DNA of 64,000 nt from Parabacteroides sp. TM07-1AC (GCF_003480915.1 NZ_QUKD01000002.1:248001-312000); one strand, 5' to 3'. Positions 7,422 to 15,823 are shown, counted from the stretch's first letter. Notes: generated by a model not told the origin, from the sequence alone. Translations and numbers: made by a program.

Positions 7422-8774
7422 ATGAAAAATTTGTTTTTAGCAATGGCTATTGCCATTGTGACGGCCACCGCTGTGTCCGCACAAGACAGCGACAAGGAAG
7501 ATAAAATCGTGGTTTCAACCCACCAGACGGATAAAGCGGATGGATACGAGGGTAATTCCGCCAACCGATGCGGTATCAAATTCAATTTCCGGCTTACAGG
7601 CGTGACAAAGGTTGAACTGGAAAGTGTGGACGGGCTTCCACTGGCGGGTGCGGCAACCATATATGAGGGTATTCAGGGAAAAACTTCAATTGGTGATATG
7701 GCACATACAAGCACCATCATTACATATAGCTCAAGCGACAAGTCCGGATTTATACCCGGAAAAAACTATTACATTTCCACCTTGCCTTGCGACCTTTATG
7801 GAGGATACCGGCTATCTATTTATCGGGACGGACTTGTGGCCCATTATTTCGGTGTGCATCAGAAAGTGGATTGGGGAGAATTTATCAGTCCCGATGATTT
7901 GGTGGAAAGCGAATTGAAGTTCGACAAGCCCAATGCTCCACTTGTAGAAGAGGGACGCCCTAAAATGGATTCCAAGACACACAAGCTTTTCGTTCAATAT
8001 CGGAAGAAACCGACAGAAGCCAATAAACAAGCTCTACTGGATCAGATGGGCGTTCGCTACGACAAAGTGGTTGCAAGAAAGAAAAACAAGCTCCGCCAAC
8101 TGGAACGAGAGGCAAGAACTTACAATATCGTGGAACATATGAAGGGTATTGTGGATGAAATGGTTCAAAACCGTGACATCCGAATACAACAACAATTCCT
8201 TCGATTCATTGACCCTCGAAAGGACGAGAATCCGAAAGATATTTGGATGGTGTTGCGTGGAGCATCGGCTCCAAATGCCTACATAGGTTATGCACCTGTC
8301 ACCAATGCCGAATACGCTACTTTCAAAACGGATTTTGTCTATGATGCAGGAAAAGAGAATTATCCGGTAGTAAACATTACGATTGCTGAAGCCACGGCTT
8401 ATTGTGACTGGCTTACAAAGCAGGATCGGAAACACATCTACCGTTTGCCAAGCGAAGAAGAGTGGATTCTTGGTGCCGGACATATGCCTAAAGATGTGGC
8501 TATGAACGCCAACCATATTGAATCAGGATTGACGGCAGTGGATGCTTATAAACAGTCTATCGGTGCATGTGGAGGTATTGATTTTTGGGGTAACTGTTGG
8601 GAGTGGACTTCCTCGACCGACGCAAACGGACAGCATATCATCAAAGGAGGCAGTTGGGACTCCAAACGCGACGATTGTCGTAGCGAGAAATCGGATGACG
8701 TAAGGACGGGTGCGCAGGGTTATGCTAATGTCGGCTTCCGAGTAGTAAGAACTGATATTTCAAATGCCCGATAA
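7422..8774 (+). CDS. SUMF1/formylglycine-enzyme-like exported protein (paralogue 2)
   Basis: This 450-residue tandem duplicate of the preceding gene keeps the beta region, the charged linker and the SUMF1 domain almost unchanged, while many codons differ. That points to an old duplication under selection. The N-terminus was replaced: instead of a lipobox it has an ordinary signal peptide ending AVSAQ. This leader resembles those of the two Spy-like genes in the operon, so it may have been acquired by local recombination. It would therefore be periplasmic or secreted rather than membrane-anchored. The active-site position again shows Ser414 in place of the first Cys, with Cys419 kept. Confidence 0.85.
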   Translation: MKNLFLAMAIAIVTATAVSAQDSDKEDKIVVSTHQTDKADGYEGNSANRCGIKFNFRLTGVTKVELESVDGLPLAGAATIYEGIQGKTSIGDMAHTSTIITYSSSDKSGFIPGKNYYISTLPCDLYGGYRLSIYRDGLVAHYFGVHQKVDWGEFISPDDLVESELKFDKPNAPLVEEGRPKMDSKTHKLFVQYRKKPTEANKQALLDQMGVRYDKVVARKKNKLRQLEREARTYNIVEHMKGIVDEMVQNRDIRIQQQFLRFIDPRKDENPKDIWMVLRGASAPNAYIGYAPVTNAEYATFKTDFVYDAGKENYPVVNITIAEATAYCDWLTKQDRKHIYRLPSEEEWILGAGHMPKDVAMNANHIESGLTAVDAYKQSIGACGGIDFWGNCWEWTSSTDANGQHIIKGGSWDSKRDDCRSEKSDDVRTGAQGYANVGFRVVRTDISNAR

Positions 8775-8831
8775 ATTTACAGTATTGACAATATAAACTT
8801 ATTAACTAATAAATAAAAAGGAGAATTTTGT

Positions 8832-9170
8832 ATGAAAAGAATGTTTTTAATAATGACTATCGCCATCGTAACAACATTTCAAGTGTCTGCACAAGATAAT
8901 AATAGGCAGCAAATGACAGTTCAACAGCGAACAGAACAGCGCATCAAATTGCTGGACGAGAAACTTATTTTGACAGATGAGCAGAAAACAAAAATTCGCG
9001 AGCTTTATGCTGATTTCAACAAACAGAAATATCCGCGTGAAAAACGTAAAGAAGCTATGGAAAAGTTGACGACCGACATCTCTCTTCTACTGACAGCCGA
9101 ACAACAGACCACTTACAGACAAATGGTGGAGCAGGCGATTGCTGAAAAGAAAAACGGAAAACACGTATAA
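8832..9170 (+). CDS. Periplasmic Spy/LTXXQ-like protein (second copy)
   Basis: The 112-residue protein has a signal peptide ending QVSAQ, then a helical hairpin with KLILTDEQKTKIRELYADF and LLLTAEQQTTYRQMVEQ. Both carry the LTxEQ element of the Spy/CpxP/LTXXQ superfamily. It is the last gene of the sigma-factor operon, 57 nt after the SUMF1-like paralogue. Its leader resembles those of the other Spy-like gene and of SUMF1 paralogue 2. It is probably a periplasmic stress chaperone or metal-responsive sensor (inference). Confidence 0.75.
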   Translation: MKRMFLIMTIAIVTTFQVSAQDNNRQQMTVQQRTEQRIKLLDEKLILTDEQKTKIRELYADFNKQKYPREKRKEAMEKLTTDISLLLTAEQQTTYRQMVEQAIAEKKNGKHV

Positions 9171-9271
9171 ATACAGCCTACGTCTATTTACCGTATGGTT
9201 ATAATAAAGCATCCGACCAACAGTATAATGTGTTTTATTTCGTACATGGGCATGGAGAAACAGCAGTTTCC

Positions 9272-9586
9272 CGCTTTATAAGAAATAAATCTCCACCATC
9301 AATTGTAGTGTGAACAATATAAGAATTGAAAGAACAGATTTTAAACTTAAAAGATGAACATTTATGACCCATCATATCACGGCGGATCTTTTGGTGGAAT
9401 CCGCCACCCATGCTGTCACGGAAGAACTGTTCCGCGACTTCGATGAATCGCTACGGCGATGCTTATCCGCCGAAACCTCATGTATGCAAACGACGTTGGA
9501 CAGGAGCTGTTGTCGAACTGGTCGAGTTGATTAAAGAATGCGGATGGAAGATTCATTCAGACAGATACATAAAAGTTTCTTATCCG
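9272..9586 (+). pseudogene. Condensed, decayed rteC-like gene (copy 1)
   Basis: Segments of this stretch match the region at 19126-20025. They are the upstream 26 nt at 9272-9297, the first ~90 coding bases from ATG 9354, an internal ~85-nt piece (9444-9530), the terminator's left arm (9533-9550), and 33 nt at 9554-9586 with one mismatch. Relative to copy 2 it has one extra base near 9405 (frameshift) and large deletions whose joints fall on GAT (188 nt lost) and TGAT (239 nt lost). The C-terminal RteC-type helix-turn-helix region is gone, so it cannot encode a working protein. Confidence 0.75.
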
Positions 9587-9717
9587 GAGCAAAGGACAAC
9601 GGCAATGGTGCGGACGTGTATAACATGGAGGTCGTAATCGACCTCGCGTTCCGGCTGAATACCTACCCCAACGCACGACACCTCCGGTTGTCATTCAGTA
9701 TAGGAACGGGCTTCTGA
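9587..9717 (+). other. Short open frame remnant, family unknown
   Basis: A frame running through the preceding repeat stays open to a TGA at 9715-9717. Its end reads NMEVVIDLAFRLNTYPNAR and then a strand-like ...SFSIGTGF. It has no start signal of its own and looks like the 3' stub of a lost gene joined to the rteC-like remnant. I cannot assign a family. The bases 9171-9271 upstream hold nothing I can identify. Confidence 0.3.
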
Positions 9718-9740
9718 ATTGAACCGGACAAACAAGGAAA

Positions 9741-9774
9741 CGGGCAGGTGTTGAAGCTGCCCGTTTTTATTTTC
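9741..9774 (+). terminator. Rho-independent terminator after the gene remnants
   Basis: CGGGCAG (9741-9747) pairs with CTGCCCG (9757-9763) across a 9-nt loop, followed by TTTTTATTTT. It would end transcription from the rteC-like remnant and faces the end of the AraC gene. The remaining bases to 9922 show no gene. Confidence 0.75.
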
Positions 9775-9922
9775 AGTTGCTGCGAATAATTTTGCCCGTA
9801 GATCTTTGCATATAGATTGGCCTGTATTCGGACACCCTTAAATCCATACGGAGATACTAAAGCGGCGTCAATGAACTTCTTAAACTCACTAATATGTATC
9901 GTAAAACAGGGAATATCAAATT

Positions 9923-10750
9923 TTAGCGGACAGATATATCTTTCCTATACTCTGATGGTGTTATCTTCATCCTCTTTTGCACATACCGACTGAAATAAGA
10001 AACAGAGGAGAAATTCATTCGTTCGGCAATCGTAGTTAAAGACAACTCTTTTTGTCGCAGCAAGCGGGTAATCTCTTGAAGAGTAAAGCGGTCGATCCAA
10101 TAAGTGGCAGGTTTGCCGCTTACCTTTTTACATATCTCCGACAGATAATGAGGTGTTATGCAAAGCCGGGAAGCATAAAAATCGAGATCTCGATTTCGGA
10201 TATATTCGCCGTTATATAACAGTTCTATGAAATTTCGCAGTAAGACCGTAATACGCTCCGATACCTGCATGTTGTTCTGACTGCGTGCATGAATATCATA
10301 AAGGTCGAGGATGTGCGCCGTAAGCAGGCTTCCCATCAATTCTTCCCAAAACAGATGCTCTTTATCTTTCAGACGTTGCCGGATACAGCGCATTGCCTGT
10401 TCGCATACTTGAAAATCATGGGAGGAAAGTTTCATGACCGGATTCTGCAAGAGTGATAGATACCCAATAATGCCGTAATTGCTGCGAATAGCAATCGAGG
10501 AAACGAACGCATCCGAAAGGTTCATCAGGATACCTTGAAAGTCTTCGGAGTCCGAAAATTCCGATACGAGCGTGGCGTTGGGCAGAATTACATAATCCCC
10601 GGCCGCGATGTTATAACGGGTATCCTGAAATGTAAACCCCATATTTCCTCCGCTGCAAAGAATATGGATTACCCTTCCTGCATGTCGCAAGGCATTGAAC
10701 TCCTGCAATGTATCGGCGAAAATAATCCCGTCGAAGTCTGTATGTGTCAT
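9923..10750 (-). CDS. AraC-family transcriptional regulator
   Basis: The 275-residue protein has an N-terminal cupin-like sensing half and a C-terminal AraC DNA-binding domain from about residue 175, with two helix-turn-helix units (FYASRLCITPHYLSEICKK and LTTIAERMNFSSVSYFSRY) and the closing KRMKITPSEYR. It is transcribed divergently from the aldo/keto reductase operon at 10877 and is probably its activator. The shared 126-nt intergenic region holds a direct repeat at 21-bp spacing just upstream of the operon's -7 box. Confidence 0.9.
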   Translation of the reverse strand: MTHTDFDGIIFADTLQEFNALRHAGRVIHILCSGGNMGFTFQDTRYNIAAGDYVILPNATLVSEFSDSEDFQGILMNLSDAFVSSIAIRSNYGIIGYLSLLQNPVMKLSSHDFQVCEQAMRCIRQRLKDKEHLFWEELMGSLLTAHILDLYDIHARSQNNMQVSERITVLLRNFIELLYNGEYIRNRDLDFYASRLCITPHYLSEICKKVSGKPATYWIDRFTLQEITRLLRQKELSLTTIAERMNFSSVSYFSRYVQKRMKITPSEYRKDISVR

Positions 10751-10787
10751 TTCTCTTTCATTTCCTGCGAAAATAACAAAAAAACCA

Positions 10788-10850
10788 CGAATAGTGAAAA
10801 TTCCTCTCCGAATAATACAACAATAAAATGATAGGTACCCTGTAACTTTG
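10788..10850 (+). promoter_or_regulatory. Promoter of the reductase operon with 21-bp-spaced direct repeats
   Basis: CGAATAGTG (10788) and CGAATAATA (10809) are direct repeats with start points 21 bp apart. A perfect TAnnTTTG box, TAACTTTG, follows at 10843-10850, 27 nt before the ATG at 10877. The layout (two same-facing half-sites two helical turns apart, directly upstream of the core promoter) is what an AraC dimer would bind. The divergent AraC gene is the obvious candidate. Confidence 0.55.
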
Positions 10851-10876
10851 CATCAGAATAAAAAACCATAAAGGAT

Positions 10877-11725
10877 ATGAAAAATGTAAGATTAAGCAAT
10901 GGAGTAATGATGCCTGCTATCGGGTTCGGTGTCTTTCAGATTCCTGAAAACGAAACGGAACGAGTCGTGAATGATGCTATCGAGGTTGGTTATCGGAAAT
11001 TCGACACAGCCGCGGCTTATTTCAACGAGGAACAGTTGGGAAATGCCATCCGGCAAAGCGGTATCAAACGGGAGGAGTTTTTTATAACCACCAAATTGTG
11101 GGTGCAGGACTACGAATACGACGATGCTCTGCGCGCTTTCGACCTCTCGATGAAAAAACTCGGATTGGACTACCTCGACCTCTATTTAATGCACAAACCA
11201 TACGGGAATTACTATGCCGCATGGCGGGCGATGGAGCGGCTCTATAAAGAGGGACGTATCCGGGCTATCGGGGTTACGAGTTTCTCTAATGAACGCCTGC
11301 AAGACCTTTTCTTGCATAACGAAATAAAACCCGTCGTAAACCAGCTTGAAACGCATCCGTTTTTCCAGCAGCAGGCTGCCAATGCTTTCTTACGGCAGGA
11401 AGGCATCCAGCACGAAGCATGGGCGCCTTTTGCCGAAGGGCAGAATGACATATTCAACCATCCGACATTGAAAGCGATAGCAGAGCGACACGGTAAGGGC
11501 GTCGGAGCTATTATTCTTCGTTGGCTGAACCAGCGTAACATCGTAGTTATCCCGAAATCCGTACATAAGGAACGGATGATCGAAAACTTCAATATCCTCG
11601 ATTTCACACTTTCAAAAGAGGAAATGGATGCTATCGCCCTGCTAGAAACGGGAAAAAGCCCCATCTACGACGATATGGACTTGCCTACGGTAAAAGGTAT
11701 CGGGTTACATCGCATACACGAATAA
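10877..11725 (+). CDS. Aldo/keto reductase
   Basis: This NADPH-dependent carbonyl reductase of the AKR superfamily has 282 residues and a TIM barrel. The catalytic tetrad is visible as Asp43 and Tyr48 (KFDTAAAYFNEE), Lys73 (TTKLW) and His106 (LMHKP). The cofactor loop is IPKSVHKERM near residue 229. It is similar to the 2,5-diketo-gluconate reductase/methylglyoxal reductase group; the substrate is unknown. It is the first gene of a five-gene run (AKR, Dabb, AKR, SDR, quinone reductase) with gaps of 6-20 nt, which points to detoxification of reactive carbonyls or quinones. Confidence 0.92.
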   Translation: MKNVRLSNGVMMPAIGFGVFQIPENETERVVNDAIEVGYRKFDTAAAYFNEEQLGNAIRQSGIKREEFFITTKLWVQDYEYDDALRAFDLSMKKLGLDYLDLYLMHKPYGNYYAAWRAMERLYKEGRIRAIGVTSFSNERLQDLFLHNEIKPVVNQLETHPFFQQQAANAFLRQEGIQHEAWAPFAEGQNDIFNHPTLKAIAERHGKGVGAIILRWLNQRNIVVIPKSVHKERMIENFNILDFTLSKEEMDAIALLETGKSPIYDDMDLPTVKGIGLHRIHE

Positions 11726-11741
11726 TTTATAAAAAAGAAAT

Positions 11742-12038
11742 ATGTTACGTCATGTATTTATCATCAACGTCAAGGAAGGAATTTCCGATGACGTGGTAGA
11801 ACAAAAGATGGCAGAAATGCGTGCCATGAAAGAGAAAGAAACGGTTATTGAAGAGATCATGGTAGGTCGTACACGCGGACTGTTCGGGCGTCCCGATGCT
11901 GTGATGATGGTTGTCGATCTTAACGACAAGGCCGCTTTCGATGTGTTGATCCGGAGCCGGACACATACCGACATCGCGGAAAAAGCGGAAGAGGCTTTCG
12001 ATATACAGAGCGCCGACATTGCTCAAATAGAATATTAA
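11742..12038 (+). CDS. Dabb (stress-responsive alpha/beta barrel) domain protein
   Basis: The 98-residue protein matches the small dimeric Dabb fold: MLRHVFIINVKEGISDDVV at the N-terminus, a central helix of the form EQKMAEMRAMKEKE, and a histidine in a segment RSRTHTDIAEKAEE. Dabb proteins range from stress proteins to small cyclases/monooxygenase-like enzymes. It starts 16 nt after the first reductase and ends 18 nt before the second, so it is co-transcribed. Its substrate is unknown. Confidence 0.75.
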   Translation: MLRHVFIINVKEGISDDVVEQKMAEMRAMKEKETVIEEIMVGRTRGLFGRPDAVMMVVDLNDKAAFDVLIRSRTHTDIAEKAEEAFDIQSADIAQIEY

Positions 12039-12056
12039 CCCTTAAAACAGAATGAT

Positions 12057-12920
12057 ATGCAGACTGTAAAATTGAACAACGGCATCGAAATGCCGATATT
12101 AGGATATGGTGTATTTCAAGTATCGCCCGAAGAGTGCGAGCGTTGCGTACTCGATGCCATCGGCACAGGTTATCGGTTGATAGATACGGCGCAGGCTTAT
12201 TATAACGAAGAGGGCGTGGGTAATGCCGTTGCAAAATGCGGCGTGTCCCGTGATGAACTTTTTCTCACCACCAAAGTCTGGATTACCAATGCCGGAGAGG
12301 AAAAGGCAACCCGCAGCATCGACGAATCGCTCCGTAAGTTGCGCACCGATTACATTGACCTGCTGCTTATCCACCAGCCGTTTAGCGACTATCCGGGAAC
12401 ATGGCGGGCGATGGAGAAAGCGGTAAAGGCCGGGAAAGTCCGTGCTATCGGACTCTCGAACTTCTATCCCGACCGCTTCGTGGATATGGCCGAATGTGCC
12501 GAAATAAAACCTGCCGTAAACCAACTAAAAACCAATGTATTCAGTCAGCAGTGGGACGCTGAAGCCGAAATGAAGCCCTATGATACACGTATCATGGCTT
12601 GGGCGCCGCTGGCACAAGGCGATCCCGACCTGCTGACCAATCCTGTACTGACGGCCTTGGCCGAACGATACAATAAAACGGTACAGCAAGTCGCCCTGCG
12701 TTACTTGGTGCAACGCGGCATCATCGCCATTCCGAAAAGCACGCACATCGAGCGAATGAAACAAAATCTGGATGTATTCGATTTCACCCTCACACCGGAA
12801 GATATGGAAAGCATCCGTCCGCTCGACAAACCTGCCGACTTCCGCTGGTCGCACCGTAATCCCGAACTTGTAAAATTCCTTCTGAATTACGACAAGCAAT
12901 TTAATCCTAATAACAAATAA
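12057..12920 (+). CDS. Aldo/keto reductase (second)
   Basis: The 287-residue AKR is a paralogue of the gene at 10877. The tetrad residues are Asp43, Tyr48 (LIDTAQAYYNEE), Lys73 (TTKVW) and His106 (LIHQP). The NADPH motif IPKSTHIERM is near residue 228. The two reductases differ in the substrate-loop region, so they probably act on different carbonyls. The gene sits 6 nt before a short-chain dehydrogenase. Confidence 0.92.
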   Translation: MQTVKLNNGIEMPILGYGVFQVSPEECERCVLDAIGTGYRLIDTAQAYYNEEGVGNAVAKCGVSRDELFLTTKVWITNAGEEKATRSIDESLRKLRTDYIDLLLIHQPFSDYPGTWRAMEKAVKAGKVRAIGLSNFYPDRFVDMAECAEIKPAVNQLKTNVFSQQWDAEAEMKPYDTRIMAWAPLAQGDPDLLTNPVLTALAERYNKTVQQVALRYLVQRGIIAIPKSTHIERMKQNLDVFDFTLTPEDMESIRPLDKPADFRWSHRNPELVKFLLNYDKQFNPNNK

Positions 12921-12926
12921 TAGCCT

Positions 12927-13676
12927 ATGTATAAGTCTTTGAACAACAAAGTCGCTCTTGTAACCGGAGCCGGGACGGGCATCGGAAGAGCTATCGTCCG
13001 ACGTCTGGCCGATGAAGGCGCTAACGTATTGATCGTAGGCCGCACGGAAACGACACTTGCCGAGACAGCCGCCCATAGCGATAAGATAACCTTTCTTACT
13101 GCCGATCTTGAAGCGGAAGCCGGAATAGAATCTATTATTCAGACTGTCGGAGAACGATACGGTCGTCTCAATATTCTTGTCAATAATGCCGGATGGGCAC
13201 CCGTCACCCCGTTTGCAACGATGAAAATCGAGGAATACGACAAGGTATTTGCCATCAACGTGCGTGCCGTCGTCATGCTGACCCAAGCCTGCCTGCCGAT
13301 GATAAAGGCAGCGAAAGGCAATATCCTGAACGTCACGACAACTATGACAACCAATCCTATCGCGACGATGGCGAACTATGCTGCCTCGAAAGCTGCCGTC
13401 TATACCATGACACGTGCATGGGCGAAAGAGTTGGCAAAAGACGGCGTGCGTGTCAATTCACTCGGCGTGGGGCCCATCGAAACCCCTATCTACGGCAAGA
13501 CCGAGCTTTCGGACGAGGCCGCGAAAGCCCACAAGGATATGGTAACGAAGAGCGTGCCTCTCGGGCGAATGGGACAACCCGAAGAGGTTGCCGCCGTCGT
13601 CGCTTTTCTGACAAGCGACGAAGCCAGCTTCGTAACCGGAGCCGACTATAAAGTGGACGGTGGTGTAGGTGCATAA
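12927..13676 (+). CDS. Short-chain dehydrogenase/reductase (SDR)
   Basis: The 249-residue Rossmann enzyme has the classical SDR motifs: TGAGTGIG (residues 13-20), NNAG (86-89) and YAASK with Tyr151 and Lys155. The position of the catalytic Ser, 13 residues before the Tyr, holds Thr138 in NVTTTM, a conservative change that is uncommon in active classical SDRs. The C-terminus SFVTGADYKVDGG is standard. It is the fourth gene of the reductase operon. Confidence 0.9.
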   Translation: MYKSLNNKVALVTGAGTGIGRAIVRRLADEGANVLIVGRTETTLAETAAHSDKITFLTADLEAEAGIESIIQTVGERYGRLNILVNNAGWAPVTPFATMKIEEYDKVFAINVRAVVMLTQACLPMIKAAKGNILNVTTTMTTNPIATMANYAASKAAVYTMTRAWAKELAKDGVRVNSLGVGPIETPIYGKTELSDEAAKAHKDMVTKSVPLGRMGQPEEVAAVVAFLTSDEASFVTGADYKVDGGVGA

Positions 13677-13696
13677 AACAAACAACAATAAAAAGA

Positions 13697-14260
13697 ATGA
13701 ATATGAAAAATGTATTGATTATCAGCGGCCATACAAACCTTACCGCATCTGTAGCCAATAAAACGATTCTCGAAACCCTGAACGAACGGCTGCCGGAAGC
13801 CGAAATCGTAAAACTCGACGAACTCTATCCCGACTTCAAAATCGACGTGGAAGCCGAACAGCAGAAGTTGCTCCGGGCAGATATCATCGTGTTGCAGTTC
13901 CCCCTTTTCTGGTACTCCGCACCCTCCATATTGGAACGCTGGATGGAAGAGACTTTCCGTCACGGTTTCTCGCACGGAAGTACCGGAGACAAACTCAAAG
14001 GCAAGAAACTCGTTCTCTCGTTCACGACGGGAGCTCCTGAGGCGATGTATAGCCACGAGGGGGCGATGGGCTACACGCTCGACGAATTTCTGGCTTGCTA
14101 CAAAGCAACCTGCCGACTCACGCAAATGGAGTATAGCGGCAGTGTTTATACCTGCGGTGTAAGTTATGGCAACCGTACCACACCGGAACTTATCGAGCAA
14201 CAAAAAAATGTATCGGTAGTGCACGCTGAACGTCTTATCGAATTACTCGAAACACTCTGA
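13697..14260 (+). CDS. NAD(P)H-dependent quinone reductase, KefF/MdaB-like
   Basis: The 187-residue flavodoxin-fold protein belongs to the NAD(P)H dehydrogenase (quinone) family: ISGHTN near the N-terminus (FMN phosphate loop), then IVLQFPLFWYSAPSILERWM (about 64-83) and the GAMGYTLDEF/C-terminal helices. Such enzymes reduce quinones by two electrons using FMN. There are two possible starts, 13697 and 13703. It is the last gene of the operon, with a strong terminator 36 nt later. Confidence 0.85.
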   Translation: MNMKNVLIISGHTNLTASVANKTILETLNERLPEAEIVKLDELYPDFKIDVEAEQQKLLRADIIVLQFPLFWYSAPSILERWMEETFRHGFSHGSTGDKLKGKKLVLSFTTGAPEAMYSHEGAMGYTLDEFLACYKATCRLTQMEYSGSVYTCGVSYGNRTTPELIEQQKNVSVVHAERLIELLETL

Positions 14261-14295
14261 CGCTTGAAGACAGACTACATAATTTCGATAAAAAT

Positions 14296-14343
14296 AAAGG
14301 GGACAAGATACCAATGCCATTGTCGGTATCTTGTTCCCTTTTT
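14296..14343. terminator. Bidirectional terminator between convergent genes
   Basis: A 17-nt arm at 14296-14312 (AAAGGGGACAAGATACC) pairs with 14325-14341 with one mismatch across a 12-nt loop, with T-runs on the plus strand and A-runs before the stem. It lies between the reductase operon and the convergent acetyltransferase gene. Confidence 0.85.
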
Positions 14344-14359
14344 GAATAGATTGGTGGAA

Positions 14360-14884
14360 TTATATTCGTTTAATCACTTTAGCCGGATTGCCACCCACGA
14401 CCGTATTATCTTCAACATCTTTGGTAACGACAGCACCAGCGGCCACTACCGCATTTTCCCCGACCGTAATACCAGGGAGAATGGTAGCTCCTGCACCGAT
14501 CCAGCAATTACGTTTCAGCCTGACGGGTTTGCAGGTCAAAATCTGATGGTCGTATAAATCGTGATTGTTCGAGATAAGTTGCACATTGGCGGCTACCATC
14601 ACATCATCTTCGATGGTAATACCTCCGGCAGCCATAAAGAGCGAATTATTCATCACTACCACATTCCGACCTATTTTCACTCTATTACCCCGCACCACTG
14701 TCAGAGGAGACATGACACGACTTCCTTCACCTATATTTCCCATAAAGAGCTCCGACACAAGTCGGTTATATTCTTCGGTCATGGGCATAGTGTGGTTAAT
14801 CTTAAAGCAAAGTTGCGCACAACGAATCCCTTCGGCGGGGTCGGCCTCTTCAGGCTTGCGCATGTCGATTCTAAATTCTTCCAT
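14360..14884 (-). CDS. Hexapeptide-repeat O-acetyltransferase (maltose/galactoside type)
   Basis: The 174-residue protein has an N-terminal Mac-like helical part and a left-handed beta-helix of hexapeptide repeats (VKIGRNVVVMNN through ITIEDDVMVAANV). The catalytic histidine is His108 in SNNHDLYD, and the family ending VVGGNPAKVIKRI is present. It transfers acetyl from acetyl-CoA to a sugar or similar hydroxyl; the acceptor is unknown. It is 8 nt downstream of the AraC gene, so probably in one transcript with it. Confidence 0.88.
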   Translation of the reverse strand: MEEFRIDMRKPEEADPAEGIRCAQLCFKINHTMPMTEEYNRLVSELFMGNIGEGSRVMSPLTVVRGNRVKIGRNVVVMNNSLFMAAGGITIEDDVMVAANVQLISNNHDLYDHQILTCKPVRLKRNCWIGAGATILPGITVGENAVVAAGAVVTKDVEDNTVVGGNPAKVIKRI

Positions 14885-14892
14885 ATCCGTAT

Positions 14893-15801
14893 TTACGCGG
14901 TTATTGCTTGCCCTTTATAATCATTCGGGGTTTGTCCCACCACTTTTTTAAACAACCGTGTGAAATGTTGCGGGTATTGAAAGCCCAATTCATAGGCAAT
15001 CTGGCTGATGGATTTTTCCGGATTCAATATACGTTCTTTGGCTATATCCATAACCTTGAACTGTATGTATTCTTGGGCTGATTTTCCGGTCTCTTTTTTT
15101 ATCAAGTCACCGAAGTAATTGGGCGACAAGCATAGCTCGTTTGCACAATACCTGACTGTCGGCAGGCCGTCTTGTTGTGCTTTGTCCGACTGGAAATAAT
15201 CGTCGAGTAACGTTTCGAAGCGGGTTAATACATCGTGATTAATCCGCTCCCGTGTGATAAACTGCCGTTCATAAAAACGCAGGCAGTAATCCAACAGCAG
15301 TTCAATGTTGGTAGCAAGCAGCCGTTTGCTAAGACGGTCGATAGCGTGTTCCAACTCGTTCTGAATCTTCTCCAGACAGTCGAGAAACAATTTCCGCTCC
15401 CGCTCCGACAGATGCAGGGCTTCATTCACCTCGTATGAGAAATAGGAATACTCCCGGATGTTACGACCGAGCGATGTTCCCCGTATCAGTTCAGGATCGA
15501 AACAAAGCGCCCACCCTTGAGGCTGAAAAGTCTCTCCCGTGTCTTCCACCCCGATTACCTGTCCGGGAGCAAGACACACGACAGAGCCTTTCTGGTAATC
15601 GTAACGCTGACGTCCGTAAATCAACTCGCAATTCTTCTCGTCTTTCAGGAATACGACATAAAAACTGAAAGTGTGTTTCATATGTTTCATCGGCTTCGCT
15701 TTCGACAAGTCGATTACACTCACCAACGGATGCAGGGTCTCCACACCCAGCATATCATTATATTCTGTAACGGTTGTAATATTCAATAGTTCTTTATTCA
15801 T
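14893..15801 (-). CDS. AraC-family transcriptional regulator
   Basis: The 302-residue protein has an N-terminal cupin sensing region (about 20-120) and a C-terminal AraC domain from about 195, with helix-turn-helix elements VRYCANELCLSPNYFGDLIK and ISQIAYELGFQYPQHFTRLFKK and the family ending VVGQTPNDYK. It is transcribed divergently from the MFS/SDR/flavodoxin genes. Two of the three 21-bp-spaced operators lie in the intergenic region, so I infer it controls itself and those genes. Confidence 0.92.
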   Translation of the reverse strand: MNKELLNITTVTEYNDMLGVETLHPLVSVIDLSKAKPMKHMKHTFSFYVVFLKDEKNCELIYGRQRYDYQKGSVVCLAPGQVIGVEDTGETFQPQGWALCFDPELIRGTSLGRNIREYSYFSYEVNEALHLSERERKLFLDCLEKIQNELEHAIDRLSKRLLATNIELLLDYCLRFYERQFITRERINHDVLTRFETLLDDYFQSDKAQQDGLPTVRYCANELCLSPNYFGDLIKKETGKSAQEYIQFKVMDIAKERILNPEKSISQIAYELGFQYPQHFTRLFKKVVGQTPNDYKGQAITA

Positions 15802-15823
15802 TGCTTTGTTGTTTTTCTGACGG

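Noticed and set aside
10842..10851. GTAACTTTGC (and GTAATTTTGC at 17459-17468), matching the GTAnnTTTGC core used by CTnDOT-type integrases
   Set aside because: The motif coincides with ordinary -7 boxes TAnnTTTG, and no integrase or element end is next to it.
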